From assembly GCA_023410535.1 (NCBI GenBank), contig JAEYPR010000001.1, forward strand, positions 75,717-139,716: DNA of 64,000 nucleotides, read 5' to 3'. Positions 1 through 8,824 of the stretch are shown in pieces. This DNA comes from Bacillota bacterium. GTDB taxonomy: Bacteria > Bacillota > UBA4882 > UBA8346. The notes under the pieces are model-generated. The model ran no database searches and was not told the DNA's origin. It worked only from the letters and a program-made list of their open reading frames with translations. The translations under genes and the position numbers were made by a program. How positions within the stretch are numbered: position 1 is the stretch's first letter; the number at the start of each line of letters is the position of its first letter.

Positions 1-1
1 T

Positions 2-532
2 GAAGCGATCGCTCGGATGACCAATCCGGCGGGAGTTCAAGGAACTTTGGCCCAGATTTTACCCGGCGCCGATGTTTTTATCGGTGTCTCGGCGCCCCGG
101 GTGGTGACAGAAGAGATGGTCCGCAGTATGGCGCCCCGGGCGATCGTTTTCGCGTTGGCCAATCCGACTCCGGAAATCATGCCGGAAGAGGCGTTGGCGG
201 GCGGCGCGGCGATCGTCGGTACCGGACGTTCCGATTATCCCAATCAAGTCAATAATCTACTGGGTTTCCCCGGGATTTTCCGCGGCGCTTTGGATGTCCG
301 GGCGAGTGCAGTCAATGAAACGATGAAAATAGCGGCTGCCGAAGCGATTGCCGCGTTAATCCCGGCGGCGGAGTTGACGCCGGACTATGTCATCCCCGGG
401 CCGTTTGACCGGCGGGTGGTGCCGGCGGTGGCGTTGGCCGTGGCGCAAGCGGCGATTGACAGCGGCGTGGCGCGTCAACCGCGGACAAAATCTGAACTAT
501 GGGACGGACTCGCCAAGCGCGGCTTGGTCTGA
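2..532 (+). CDS. NAD-dependent malic enzyme, C-terminal part (truncated by window edge)
   Basis: This is the C-terminal ~176 residues of a malic enzyme, which oxidatively decarboxylates malate to pyruvate in the cytoplasm. The reading frame is open from base 2, so the true start lies left of the window. The visible part contains the NAD-binding Rossmann region of the ME family: GADVFIGVSAPRVVT, then FALANPTPEI, then GRSDYPNQVNNLLGFPGIFRG, a signature of the bacterial short malic enzymes. It ends with the usual helical tail. The frame is closed by TGA before the next gene, 47 bases downstream. Cofactor preference (NAD or NADP) cannot be settled from this fragment. Identification is by recognition of conserved family motifs. 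Confidence 0.93.
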   Translation, partial: EAIARMTNPAGVQGTLAQILPGADVFIGVSAPRVVTEEMVRSMAPRAIVFALANPTPEIMPEEALAGGAAIVGTGRSDYPNQVNNLLGFPGIFRGALDVRASAVNETMKIAAAEAIAALIPAAELTPDYVIPGPFDRRVVPAVALAVAQAAIDSGVARQPRTKSELWDGLAKRGLV

Positions 533-579
533 TACGGGGACGGCCCGGGACAAATGCTAATTTGCGGAGGAATATTACG

Positions 580-1026
580 ATGACGAATCCAGCGGCGTCT
601 GGCACAATTACCATTGCCGAATACAATGATCCCGGTTTTAAACATGTATTCGAAAGTAAGGAATGGGCGGTTGCGATCAAAAATTACCAACCGTTAAACG
701 ATCTTCAGAACCTGGGTCCATTCAAACGCCATTTGTTAAGCGACGAGGTTTTTATCTTGCTTGAAGGGAAATGCGTGCTGCTGTACGATGATTCGGCGAA
801 CCAAGCGGGAACCGCAATGGTCTGCGAACCGTTGGCCAAGGGGAAGGTTTATTGTATTGGCAAGGGCGTTTGGCATGCGACGGCCGTTTCCCGGGATGTG
901 AAGCTGATTATTGTGGAAGACCGGAATACTTCCAAGGAGAATACGGAAGCGCTCCAGATCAGTCAGCAACAGATTGGAGACCTCACGCAGCGGATTCAGC
1001 CGATGCTTGAGAGCGCGGAATCATGA
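580..1026 (+). CDS. Small cupin-like cytoplasmic protein of unknown role
   Basis: The product has 148 residues. The ATG at 580 was chosen because GGAGG at 566-570 lies at ideal distance; an in-frame extension upstream to 499 lacks a ribosome binding site. Residues ~45-110 look like a cupin-type beta barrel: DEVFILLEGKCVLLYDD is typical of the first cupin motif, and GKGVWHATAVSRDVKLIIVED resembles the second. The full His/Glu metal set of a cupin dioxygenase is not obvious, so a binding or sensing role is as likely as catalysis. There is no signal peptide or membrane segment. It lies between the malic enzyme and a terminator at 1064-1089 and may be cotranscribed with the malic enzyme. Function is not known. 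Confidence 0.75.
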   Translation: MTNPAASGTITIAEYNDPGFKHVFESKEWAVAIKNYQPLNDLQNLGPFKRHLLSDEVFILLEGKCVLLYDDSANQAGTAMVCEPLAKGKVYCIGKGVWHATAVSRDVKLIIVEDRNTSKENTEALQISQQQIGDLTQRIQPMLESAES

Positions 1027-1063
1027 AGATTGAACGGCAATGAAGATTCTGATTATAAAATCG

Positions 1064-1089
1064 AAGAACCTGTGATACGGGTTCTTTTT
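1064..1089 (+). terminator. Rho-independent terminator after the cupin-like gene
   Basis: AAGAACC (1064-1070) pairs with GGTTCTT (1080-1086) across a 9-base loop and runs into a T-rich tail. A further inverted repeat, TTATCCCA (1138-1145) with TGGGATAA (1172-1179), lies in the otherwise empty spacer before the next gene and could be an operator. Confidence 0.65.
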
Positions 1090-1274
1090 ATTTTGAGGCG
1101 ATTTGGAAGGGATTGGTTTGGAACCGGATGTTGCTTTTTATCCCACTGGATGGCAATTTTGTTCTACAGGATGGGATAATCTTCATTTTCAAAAGGGTCG
1201 CGCAAAAATTGTCAGAAGTCTAAAATGGAAATATCCAGGCAATCCATAAGAATAACGTCAAGGAGGAACAATCG

Positions 1275-2342
1275 ATGAAACCGGTCTCCCAAATCAAGCT
1301 CGGCATTATCGGAAGCGGTCAAGTTACAATTCAGCGCCATATCCCGTCAGTCCACTCTCTAGCCGATCCGGAAGTGGCAATTGTGGCAGTGGCCGACTCG
1401 AAACCGGGTGTGGCAGAGGCGGTAGCCCGGAACTATGAGATTCCGTCGTATTTCACAGATTACCGTGATCTGCTGGCTTCCGATACGATCAATACCGTTG
1501 CGATCTGCACCCCGACGTTTACCCATGCCGAAATCGCGATTGCGGCATTGCAAGCGGGGAAACATGTTTATTTGGAAAAACCGGTAACTCAAAATGAGGC
1601 GGAAATGAAGGCGATTATGCAGGTCGCGGCCGAGTCTGAGCTAGTCCTTGTTGCCGGCTCCAACGGCTTACTCCAAGGCCAAATGCAGGTGATGAAGCAA
1701 CTAATCGCCAGCAAAGCGCTGGGTGAAGTCTATTCGATAAGTATTGAACGGGTCGCCACCCGGGCAACGGGAGATCGCCAACGGCAAACCATGGGCGAAG
1801 ACGGCGTTATCTTGGAAAATGCCTCCCACGGCGTGGAATGGGCGTTATGGTTCTTAGGCGATCCCAAACCGGTAACGGTTACCGCGATCGGATATTACAA
1901 ATACGAAAATCTCAGCCGGCAACAGCGCGACCCCCGGGAAGTGGAGGATTCTTTGCTGGCCTTAATCCAATTCGACAACGGCAGCAGTTTTATGTATAAG
2001 GTGCTGCGCTCCGCAGTCACCCCGATGGTTTATCAAATGAATATTTACGGCGATCAGGGCTCGATCAAATACGACGTTCACAAATGTTATAAGGAAAAAT
2101 CCGACGAATGCCTTCGGTTTTATCAGCAAAACAGCGACGGGGTCGTGGTCGAGTCGAAACCGTTAATTCCATACGGCCGGAATCACGCCGCCATGTACCG
2201 GCATTTCTTCGAGTGTATCCGTGCCGGGAAACCTTCGCCGATCAGCGATGGCCGCCGCGCCTTGACGGTGATGAAAATTTTGGATGCGCTTCACTGTTCT
2301 GTTCAGCAAAACGGAAGCCAGATCAAACTGGATAAACTGTAA
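1275..2342 (+). CDS. Gfo/Idh/MocA-family oxidoreductase
   Basis: A 355-residue NAD(P)-dependent sugar or cyclitol dehydrogenase-like protein. The N-terminal Rossmann fold shows LGIIGSGQV near residue 9 in place of the classical GxGxxG, followed by AVADSKP. The family's EKPVT motif, whose lysine lies at the active site, is near residue 103. The C-terminal half is the usual open-faced beta-sheet domain. The start is supported by AAGGAGGAAC about 7 bases upstream of the ATG. The sugar isomerase/epimerase gene follows after 24 bases, so the two are probably cotranscribed. Such pairs often oxidise and re-isomerise inositols or unusual sugars. The substrate cannot be deduced from sequence. Confidence 0.9.
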   Translation: MKPVSQIKLGIIGSGQVTIQRHIPSVHSLADPEVAIVAVADSKPGVAEAVARNYEIPSYFTDYRDLLASDTINTVAICTPTFTHAEIAIAALQAGKHVYLEKPVTQNEAEMKAIMQVAAESELVLVAGSNGLLQGQMQVMKQLIASKALGEVYSISIERVATRATGDRQRQTMGEDGVILENASHGVEWALWFLGDPKPVTVTAIGYYKYENLSRQQRDPREVEDSLLALIQFDNGSSFMYKVLRSAVTPMVYQMNIYGDQGSIKYDVHKCYKEKSDECLRFYQQNSDGVVVESKPLIPYGRNHAAMYRHFFECIRAGKPSPISDGRRALTVMKILDALHCSVQQNGSQIKLDKL

Positions 2343-2366
2343 TTAATTTGCCAAGAGGTGAAAAAA

Positions 2367-3209
2367 ATGATCGGGCTTGGTTGCCATTCCCGGAATTACG
2401 GTTCCGGAACACCGGAAGCGATTTTCGATTTTATCATGAAATTAGGGTTTGAATACATCGATGTTGATGCGGTTGGCACGATCCGACAAGCCGACGTGTT
2501 GGCGAGTCCGGAAAAGAACGCCGTTTTGACCCGGGAGCTTTCGGAGAAATTTCAACTTAAACTCGCGGAATATTTTATGGGCGAGGTATTGGTTGAGGGA
2601 AAAGGGGTAAATCCCAGCCAACCCGATCTCGGTTTGCGGGAACGAATGGTGAGCAACTTTGCCGTCATCTGCCGTTTTGCCCGGCAAGCCGGTTTCGCGA
2701 GCATTATGGGGGCCGCCGGCTCCTTTCAGCCGGAAATCGGCTATAACCGTTCGTTTGAACATGCGGCAACAACACTGCAAATGATGACGACGGTTGCCCG
2801 TGATCACGGCGTGGCGTTTCATGTTGAACCCAATCGCCATTCGTTGCTGGATTCCCCGCAACGCGCCTTGGCAATGGTTAAGCGCGTGCCGGAGTTGCGG
2901 TTTACCGTTGATTTTTTACATTATCAGGTGAACGGTTTTTGTCAAAATGAAACTCTCGAACTGTTGGCTTATGCCGGTCACATGCACGCGCGTCAAGCGG
3001 CGATCAATTGGCCCAAGTGCCCCTATGAATACGGGGAAATTGATTACGACGCGATCATCCAACGATTGGCGGAGTTGCGTTGGAATGGCGTTATTACGAT
3101 GGAGTTCTGGAATGGTCCGGCGGAGGATGCGGCAGGAATCAGTCCCGTTGATCAGACTATTTTGATGCGGTACGAATTAAAACGGTTGCTCCGAAAATAT
3201 CTAGGTTGA
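2367..3209 (+). CDS. Sugar phosphate isomerase/epimerase-like TIM barrel protein
   Basis: About 280 residues, of the xylose-isomerase-like/AP endonuclease 2 superfamily. The ATG at 2367 is preferred over a GTG at 2358 because that GTG is part of the AGAGGTG ribosome binding site. Recognisable elements are the opening MIGLGCHSRNYG, a mid-protein VAFHVEPNRHS (Glu as candidate metal ligand), FTVDFLHYQ (Asp/His), GHMHAR and a C-terminal TMEFWNG (Glu), which fit the spacing of a divalent-metal site in these barrels. It is probably cotranscribed with the preceding Gfo/Idh/MocA dehydrogenase. A strong terminator follows. The reaction (isomerase, epimerase or dehydratase) is unknown. Confidence 0.85.
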   Translation: MIGLGCHSRNYGSGTPEAIFDFIMKLGFEYIDVDAVGTIRQADVLASPEKNAVLTRELSEKFQLKLAEYFMGEVLVEGKGVNPSQPDLGLRERMVSNFAVICRFARQAGFASIMGAAGSFQPEIGYNRSFEHAATTLQMMTTVARDHGVAFHVEPNRHSLLDSPQRALAMVKRVPELRFTVDFLHYQVNGFCQNETLELLAYAGHMHARQAAINWPKCPYEYGEIDYDAIIQRLAELRWNGVITMEFWNGPAEDAAGISPVDQTILMRYELKRLLRKYLG

Positions 3210-3268
3210 GTCGGACTGAAACCGGCGACGGTTCCTCTTTCATAGATTTGGATAGTTCATCGCATAAT

Positions 3269-3291
3269 AACCACGTTAGTGGTTTTTTTTT
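3269..3291 (+). terminator. Rho-independent terminator ending the oxidoreductase/isomerase unit
   Basis: AACCAC (3269-3274) and GTGGTT (3279-3284) form a stem with a GTTA loop, followed by a run of nine T. It separates this unit from the glutamate-fermentation operon and argues that the next gene starts downstream of it. Confidence 0.85.
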
Positions 3292-3358
3292 GGCCAATTT
3301 TCCCTTTCCTGATCGAAGAAAAAACGCAAATGCGAGTCAACCGACCCTTAATTGCCAT

Positions 3359-4171
3359 ATGATCATACCAGGAATGAATGCGATCCATTTTGAACGGACG
3401 GTGATTAAAACGGAAACGAGCCAGCCGTGTCCGGTCGAACTGAACCGGAAAGAAAAAGCGTTGCGTTTGATTGACCGGGTGATCGAAGACTGTTTGGATC
3501 TGGGGTTTACCCTTGAGCAACTACGGGCGTTGGTCACGGTCCATATCCGCGAGAAAGAAGAGTCGTTTCAAAAGGTCCGGGTGCTGTTTATTGACTGCAA
3601 TGAAGAGCAGTTGCACAATTTCAGCCGCGAGTTTCGCGAGTTGGTCCGGGTGGAGATTGTTCCCTTGTTACTCGACCACTTTTTAAATCTGGAAATGGCC
3701 AATGCCGCCTTGGTCCGGGAAGCCGATCTGATCGTCACCACCACCACCCACCGCCACGATGTGCAAATGATGGTCAAAGCCTTGGGTTTGCCTCATGAAG
3801 TGGTATCGGTCTGCGCTCAACCCCAGACGGAGATCTTAATCACCCTGGTCCGTTTGGCGGGCCAAGGTCCGCTTGGCATGGTCTGTTTGAGCGACCGTTT
3901 TCCGGCTGTCGTCCACCGGGCTTTGGCCAAAGTGGGGATCTTCAATCTGAAACTGGACTATACGACCACCCGCGACCCCGAAGCCTTACAAGCTTTTGTT
4001 GAGTCCCACGCCATTATACTGACCTTCTCCGAGCGGTACGCCGAGGTGAAAGCCATTGCCGGCGATCGCGAGGTCATCTCGTATATCCACCGGCTCGATC
4101 ACGGCTCCGTCAATCTGGTCCGCCGGGTGATTGAACGGGTGATGGGCGGTCCGGCCAAACGAGGCGAATGA
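3359..4171 (+). CDS. GntR/YtrA-type regulator-like protein apparently lacking its winged helix
   Basis: The frame is open from 3206, but that part crosses the terminator, so the ATG at 3359 or 3374 is a more plausible start. Neither has a good ribosome binding site. After ~25 residues comes KALRLIDRVIEDCLDLGFTL followed by EQLRALV, which resembles the helices that follow the winged helix in YtrA-type GntR regulators. About 220 residues of alternating alpha/beta follow, with VRVLFIDCNEEQLH, ADLIVTTTTHRHDV and GPLGMVCLSD, like an effector-binding domain. I see no winged-helix DNA-binding domain in any frame upstream. The stop overlaps the glmS start, so it is the first gene of the glm operon. 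It may be a truncated regulator or a sensor without DNA binding. Family assignment is moderate. Confidence 0.5.
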   Translation: MIIPGMNAIHFERTVIKTETSQPCPVELNRKEKALRLIDRVIEDCLDLGFTLEQLRALVTVHIREKEESFQKVRVLFIDCNEEQLHNFSREFRELVRVEIVPLLLDHFLNLEMANAALVREADLIVTTTTHRHDVQMMVKALGLPHEVVSVCAQPQTEILITLVRLAGQGPLGMVCLSDRFPAVVHRALAKVGIFNLKLDYTTTRDPEALQAFVESHAIILTFSERYAEVKAIAGDREVISYIHRLDHGSVNLVRRVIERVMGGPAKRGE

Positions 4172-4617
4172 TGAAAAAACCGACGTTAGTCATGGGTGTA
4201 ATCGGCATGGATGTTCACGCTGTCGGCAATAAGATTTTGGAGCGGGCTTTTGCCGAAGCCGGGTTTGAAGTCGTCAACCTGGGCGTGATGGTCTCGCAAA
4301 ACGAGTTTATCCATGCCGCGATTGAAACCGCGGCGGAGGTGATTATCATCTCGTCGCTATACGGCCATGCCGAGTTGGACTGCCGTGGCCTCCGCGAGAA
4401 ATGTCTTGAGGCCGGAATCGGCAACATCCTTATATATGTCGGCGGAAATCTGGTCGTGGGCAAAGCCGCCTTTGAAACCGTGGAACAGACTTTTAAGCAG
4501 ATGGGGTTCGACCGGGTTTATCCACCCGGAACCTTACCGGAAGTAGCGATCGCCGATTTACGGCAGGACCTGCACATAACCGCTGAATTTTTCAAAGGGC
4601 GGGAGGGTGAAGCATGA
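4168..4617 (+). CDS. glmS: Glutamate (methylaspartate) mutase, B12-binding S subunit
   Basis: The small, cobalamin-carrying subunit of coenzyme-B12-dependent glutamate mutase, which with GlmE rearranges L-glutamate to (2S,3S)-3-methylaspartate. The 149-residue product begins with a Rossmann-like fold carrying the base-off/His-on signature DVHAVG (Asp15, His17, Gly20), whose histidine replaces dimethylbenzimidazole as the cobalt ligand. It is followed by IIISSLYGHAE and the GGN loop (YVGGNLVVG) that cradles the nucleotide tail. Length is slightly above the ~137 residues of clostridial GlmS. The start overlaps the upstream stop, and its own end overlaps the glmE start as ATGA, indicating translational coupling. 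Confidence 0.95.
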   Translation: MMKKPTLVMGVIGMDVHAVGNKILERAFAEAGFEVVNLGVMVSQNEFIHAAIETAAEVIIISSLYGHAELDCRGLREKCLEAGIGNILIYVGGNLVVGKAAFETVEQTFKQMGFDRVYPPGTLPEVAIADLRQDLHITAEFFKGREGEA

Positions 4618-6068
4618 CCGAATTGCGGAACGTGGGTCTCAGTGAAGGCGATTTTAAAGCGTTGCGGCAGACCGTGTTGGCGCAGTGGCCGACCGGCGCC
4701 GAGGTTGATTTGGATGTTGCGCTTGCGTATCAACGGGCGATTCCGGCGGCCAAACGTTTTACCAATCGGCTGGCGCAAGCGCAAGCGGACGGGCGAATTT
4801 TAATCCAACCCCGGGCGGGGGTGGCGTTAGTCGAAGAACAGATCGCTTTGTTGCGCTACCTGGAAACCACGGGTGAAGCCGATTTATTGCCCACCACGGT
4901 CGACAGTTATACCCGCCAGAACCGGTATCAGGAAGCGCAGGAAGGCATTGTCGCCAGCCGCAACGCCGGACGTTCGATGCTGAACGGATTTCCCATTGTC
5001 AATTACGGCGTCCCGGAAACCCGCAAAGTCGTTGAAGCGGTTAATCTGCCCATCCAAGTGCGGCACGGTACGCCCGACGCCCGGTTATTGGCGGAGATTT
5101 CGTTGGCGGCCGGTTTTACCGCGTTTGAAGGTGGGGGAATCTCCTACAATATTCCATACGCCAAAGCGATTCCTCTGGAGACCACCATTGGTTATTGGCA
5201 ATACGTCGATCGGCTGGTCGGTTGGTATGAGGAGCAGGGAATCGCCATTGACCGCGAGCCCTTTGGACCGTTGACCGGCACCCTGGTCCCGCCGTCGATT
5301 TCGCACTCGATCGCCATTGTCGAAGCGTTGCTGGCAGCGGAGCAAGGGGTGCGCAATTTGTCGGTGGGATACGGCCAATGCGGCAATCTGGTCCAGGATG
5401 TGGCGGCGTTACGGGTCTTGGCGAAGCTGACCGCCGAATATCTGGAGCGGTTTGGCTATTCGGGCTTGCGGATTCACACCGTGTTTCACCAATGGATGGG
5501 CGGGTTCCCGCCCGAAGAGGCCAAGGCCTTTGCGGTCATCGCGTTGGGCGCCTTGGCGGCTGCGTTTGCCGGGGCCACCAAAGTGATTGTGAAGAGTCCC
5601 CATGAAGCGTTTGGGGTTCCGACCAAAGAGGCCAATGCCGACGGGCTGAAGGCGACCCGGCAGGTTTTAAATATGGTGCGTGACCAGCGGTTTCCGGAGT
5701 CGCAAGAACTGGTGGAAGAGTTGGCGATTACCGAGGCCGAAACCCGCGCGATTTTGGAGAAGATTTACGATTTGGGCGAGGGCGATTGGGCAATCGGCGC
5801 AGTCCGGGCCTTTGCCGCCGGAGTGCTTGACGTACCGTTTGCGCCCAGCCGCTGCAACCTTGGCAAAGTCATGCCAGTCCGGGATCAAAACGGCGCGGTC
5901 CGGTTTTTGGACTTCGGCAACCTGCCGTTTGACGCCGCGATCCGGGATTTTCACCGGCAACGCGTCGCCGCACGGGCGGCGGCTGAAGAACGGCCGGTCG
6001 GTTTTCAGATGGTGGTTGATGATATCTACGCCATCAGTAAAGGGATGTTGGTTGGCAGGCCACGTTAA
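4614..6068 (+). CDS. glmE: Glutamate (methylaspartate) mutase, catalytic E subunit
   Basis: Catalytic TIM-barrel subunit of glutamate mutase (484 residues, the usual length). The arginine claw that binds the substrate carboxylates is present as Arg67 (QPRAGV), Arg101 and Arg150 (QVRHGTPDAR), with Glu172 (FEGGGISYN) as the acid-base residue. Each sits one position on from the numbering known for the Clostridium cochlearium enzyme. SVGYGQCGNLVQD and HTVFHQWMGGFP are further conserved blocks. The start codon overlaps the glmS stop, giving stoichiometric coexpression of the two subunits. A long open frame on the opposite strand here is only a coding-bias shadow. Confidence 0.96.
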   Translation: MTELRNVGLSEGDFKALRQTVLAQWPTGAEVDLDVALAYQRAIPAAKRFTNRLAQAQADGRILIQPRAGVALVEEQIALLRYLETTGEADLLPTTVDSYTRQNRYQEAQEGIVASRNAGRSMLNGFPIVNYGVPETRKVVEAVNLPIQVRHGTPDARLLAEISLAAGFTAFEGGGISYNIPYAKAIPLETTIGYWQYVDRLVGWYEEQGIAIDREPFGPLTGTLVPPSISHSIAIVEALLAAEQGVRNLSVGYGQCGNLVQDVAALRVLAKLTAEYLERFGYSGLRIHTVFHQWMGGFPPEEAKAFAVIALGALAAAFAGATKVIVKSPHEAFGVPTKEANADGLKATRQVLNMVRDQRFPESQELVEELAITEAETRAILEKIYDLGEGDWAIGAVRAFAAGVLDVPFAPSRCNLGKVMPVRDQNGAVRFLDFGNLPFDAAIRDFHRQRVAARAAAEERPVGFQMVVDDIYAISKGMLVGRPR

Positions 6069-6086
6069 AAATAAGGAGTCGGCGGG

Positions 6087-7334
6087 ATGAAAATTACCAA
6101 ACTGGTTTGCGCGCCGGGGCGGACCGGATTTTATTTCGATGATCAAGTGGCGATCAAACGGGACGCGGTGCCGGACGGATTTGCCTATCAAGGTCAACCG
6201 GTCTTGCCGGGGTTCACCAGTATCCGGCAGGCCGGCGAAGCCGTCTCCGTCATGCTGATCCTGGACGACGGGCAGGTCGCGTTCGGCGACTGCGCGGCGG
6301 TCCAATATTCGGGCGCCGGCGGGCGTGACCCGGTTTTTTTGGCGCGGGAATTCATTCCGGTGATTGAATCGCTGCTGCGTCCAGCGCTTGAGGGGGTAAC
6401 GCTGGCGGATTTCCGGACACTGGCGGAAGCCGTGGAACGGGTGATCGACCCGAAGACCGGGAAACCGCTGCATACCGCGATCCGTTATGGTGTAACCCAG
6501 GCGTTGTTGGACGCCGTCGCCAAGTCGCGCCGGCAGTTGATGGCCGATATCATCGCCCAGGAATATCAGACCACCGTATCCACCCGGCCCATTCCCATTT
6601 TTACCCAAAGCGGTGACGACCGGTACACCAATGCCGATAAAATGATCCTCAAAGAGGCGGATATCCTGCCGCACGGTCTAATCAATAATATCGGGACCAA
6701 ATTGGGCCATAACGGCGAACTGCTCCTCGAATACGTCGGATGGTTGAAAAAACGGGTGGAACAGCTGCGGCGCCGGTCCGACTACCAGCCGGTCCTGCAT
6801 ATAGACGTCTATGGCACCATTGGCTTGGCTTTTGATCACGATCCCGAACGAATCCTCGACTATTTGGCGCAATTGGCTGCGGCAGCCGCGCCGTTGCGTT
6901 TGCGGATCGAGGGTCCGGTCGATATGGGCGACCGGTTGCGGCAGTTGGAAGCTTTGGCCGACCTGCGCGGCGCCGTTGACAACCGGGGGATCGCTTTGGA
7001 GATCGTCGCTGACGAATGGTGCAATACGCTGGAGGATATCGAGCTTTTTGCTCAACACCGCGCCGGCCATATGCTTCAGATCAAAACCCCCGATTTGGGA
7101 GGGATCAATAACGCGGCGGCGGCAGTTTTGGTCTGTAAACAAGCGGGGATCGGGGCGTATCTGGGCGGCACCTGCAATGAGACCGACCGTTCGGCCCAGG
7201 TCTGCGTCCACGTGGCGTTAGCGACCCGGCCCGATCAGATGCTCGCCAAACCGGGGATGGGAATGGACGAAGGTTATATGATTGTCTCCAACGAGATGAA
7301 CCGGATCCTGGCGTTAAAACAAAGCGGTAATTAG
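6087..7334 (+). CDS. mal: Methylaspartate ammonia-lyase
   Basis: Enolase-superfamily enzyme (415 residues) that eliminates ammonia from 3-methylaspartate to give mesaconate, the second step of the pathway begun by GlmES. The catalytic set is complete: His196, Mg ligands Asp240 (LHIDVYG), Glu275 (RIEGPVD) and Asp309 (VADEWCN), and the base Lys333 (QIKTPDLGG). All lie two positions on from the C. tetanomorphum enzyme, and the nearby GGTCNETD cysteine is also kept. AAGGAG lies 9 bases before the ATG. The gene is 18 bases behind glmE, clearly in the same operon. Confidence 0.96.
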   Translation: MKITKLVCAPGRTGFYFDDQVAIKRDAVPDGFAYQGQPVLPGFTSIRQAGEAVSVMLILDDGQVAFGDCAAVQYSGAGGRDPVFLAREFIPVIESLLRPALEGVTLADFRTLAEAVERVIDPKTGKPLHTAIRYGVTQALLDAVAKSRRQLMADIIAQEYQTTVSTRPIPIFTQSGDDRYTNADKMILKEADILPHGLINNIGTKLGHNGELLLEYVGWLKKRVEQLRRRSDYQPVLHIDVYGTIGLAFDHDPERILDYLAQLAAAAAPLRLRIEGPVDMGDRLRQLEALADLRGAVDNRGIALEIVADEWCNTLEDIELFAQHRAGHMLQIKTPDLGGINNAAAAVLVCKQAGIGAYLGGTCNETDRSAQVCVHVALATRPDQMLAKPGMGMDEGYMIVSNEMNRILALKQSGN

Positions 7335-7426
7335 TTCGCAGGTGCCGTAATCTGGCAATCGTGGGATAAACCTGAGGGATCACGGCATATGATCAAGTGA
7401 AGTTGCAAAGGGAATGGGGCGGAACG

Positions 7427-8782
7427 ATGACAGAGCTACGGATCTTATCGCCCACGGCGATTTTAGGTTATGGTTTTCCGGTCAGTTCGTTTGAAGCGGG
7501 CTTGCGCCGCAATCCCCACGTGATTGCGGTCGACGCCGGATCAACCGATCCCGGCCCGTATTATCTCGGAGCCGGGGTTTGCTTTACCGAACGGCGCGCC
7601 GTCAAACGGGATTTACAGTTGATCCTCCAAGCGGCGTTGCCGCGACGGAGCCGGGTGATCATCGGCAGCGCCGGGGGGAGCGGCGCCAACTGTCATCTGG
7701 AGCGGGACTTGGGGATACTCCGTGAGTTGGCCGCTGAGCTTCAACTGCATTTTACGGTTGCGGTAATTCAGGCCGAAATCGCGAAAGAATCGCTCCTCGC
7801 GTTATGGCGGGAGGGAAAGATAACCCCCCTGGCGCCAGCTCCGGATTTGACGGAAGCGGATATCGTCGAGTCCACCCGGGTGGTCGGGCAGATGGGGATG
7901 GACCCGATTCTCCGGGCTTTGGATTCGAACGCGGATGTGATCTTGGCCGGACGCTGTTATGATCCGGCAGTTTTTGCCGCATTGCCGGTTCGGGAAGGAT
8001 TTGATCCCGGTCTGGCGATTCATCTCGGGAAGATTTTGGAGTGCGCGGCGATTGCCGCCACGCCGGGCAGCGGCAGTGACTGTCTGTTCGGGACCATCTA
8101 CCCGGATCATTTCACCGTTGAACCGTTAAATTCCAACCGTCGCTGTACCACGTTGTCCGTGGCCGCTCACACTTTATATGAAAAATCCAATCCGTATCTG
8201 CTGCCCGGTCCGGGCGGGATGCTGGATCTGCGGCAAACACAGTTCGAGCAGGTAACCGCGGCGCAAGTCCGGGTGAGCGGGAGCCGGTTTAGCCAGTCCG
8301 AACCGTACCGGATCAAGTTGGAAGGGGCGCGGCGTCTCGGGTTCCGGACCATCGCCATCGCCGGAGTGCGCGATCCGATCATGATCCGGCAGATCGACCC
8401 GATCATCGCCGCGGTGAAAGAGCGCGTAGCCGATAATTTTCAGCATGAGTCATGGTCGTATCATTTAAACTTCACCGTTTACGGTAAAAACGGCGTAATG
8501 GGCCTTTGGGAACCACAACCGTTCCCGGAAGGGCACGAGTTGGGCATCGTCATCGAAGCCGTCGGGACGACCCAAGAGATCGCCAATACCATTTGCGGTT
8601 TTGCCCGTTCGACTATGTTGCACTATGGTTACGCCGGCCGGATCGCCACCGCCGGCAATTTGGCGTTTCCCTATTCCCCCTCGGATTTCAAGGCGGGAGA
8701 GGTTTATGCCTTCAGTCTGTATCATTTGGTGGAGACGGATGACCCGTGCCGGTTTTTCCCCATGCAACGGATTGAACTGTAA
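7427..8782 (+). CDS. AtuA-family (DUF1446) protein in the methylaspartate operon
   Basis: A 451-residue member of the acyclic terpene utilisation AtuA family. The start at ATG 7427 is preferred to an in-frame GTG at 7397 because GGGGCGGAAC precedes it. Family features are VIAVDAGSTDPGPYYLGAG near the N terminus, IIGSAGGSGANCHLERD, ILAGRCYDPAVFAALP and LEGARRLGFRTIAIAGVRDP. The biochemical role of the family is not established. It is paired with the DUF4387 gene that follows, as is common for this family. Their position between mal and glmL suggests work on mesaconate or a derivative, for which no recognised hydratase is present. That is inference. Confidence 0.85.
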   Translation: MTELRILSPTAILGYGFPVSSFEAGLRRNPHVIAVDAGSTDPGPYYLGAGVCFTERRAVKRDLQLILQAALPRRSRVIIGSAGGSGANCHLERDLGILRELAAELQLHFTVAVIQAEIAKESLLALWREGKITPLAPAPDLTEADIVESTRVVGQMGMDPILRALDSNADVILAGRCYDPAVFAALPVREGFDPGLAIHLGKILECAAIAATPGSGSDCLFGTIYPDHFTVEPLNSNRRCTTLSVAAHTLYEKSNPYLLPGPGGMLDLRQTQFEQVTAAQVRVSGSRFSQSEPYRIKLEGARRLGFRTIAIAGVRDPIMIRQIDPIIAAVKERVADNFQHESWSYHLNFTVYGKNGVMGLWEPQPFPEGHELGIVIEAVGTTQEIANTICGFARSTMLHYGYAGRIATAGNLAFPYSPSDFKAGEVYAFSLYHLVETDDPCRFFPMQRIEL

Positions 8783-8824
8783 GCGGAGAACCGGCATGAA
8801 GCAGTCGGAAAGGAGCTGCCGAAG

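Noticed and set aside
3206..3358. N-terminal extension of the regulator-like gene back to 3206
   Set aside because: The extension would be translated across a strong terminator hairpin and T-run and encodes no recognisable domain.
5667..6674. A 335-codon open frame on the minus strand opposite glmE and mal
   Set aside because: It mirrors two well-identified genes with intact catalytic residues, has no ribosome binding site, and its composition (rich in Arg, Pro, Gly, Asp) is that of an antisense shadow.
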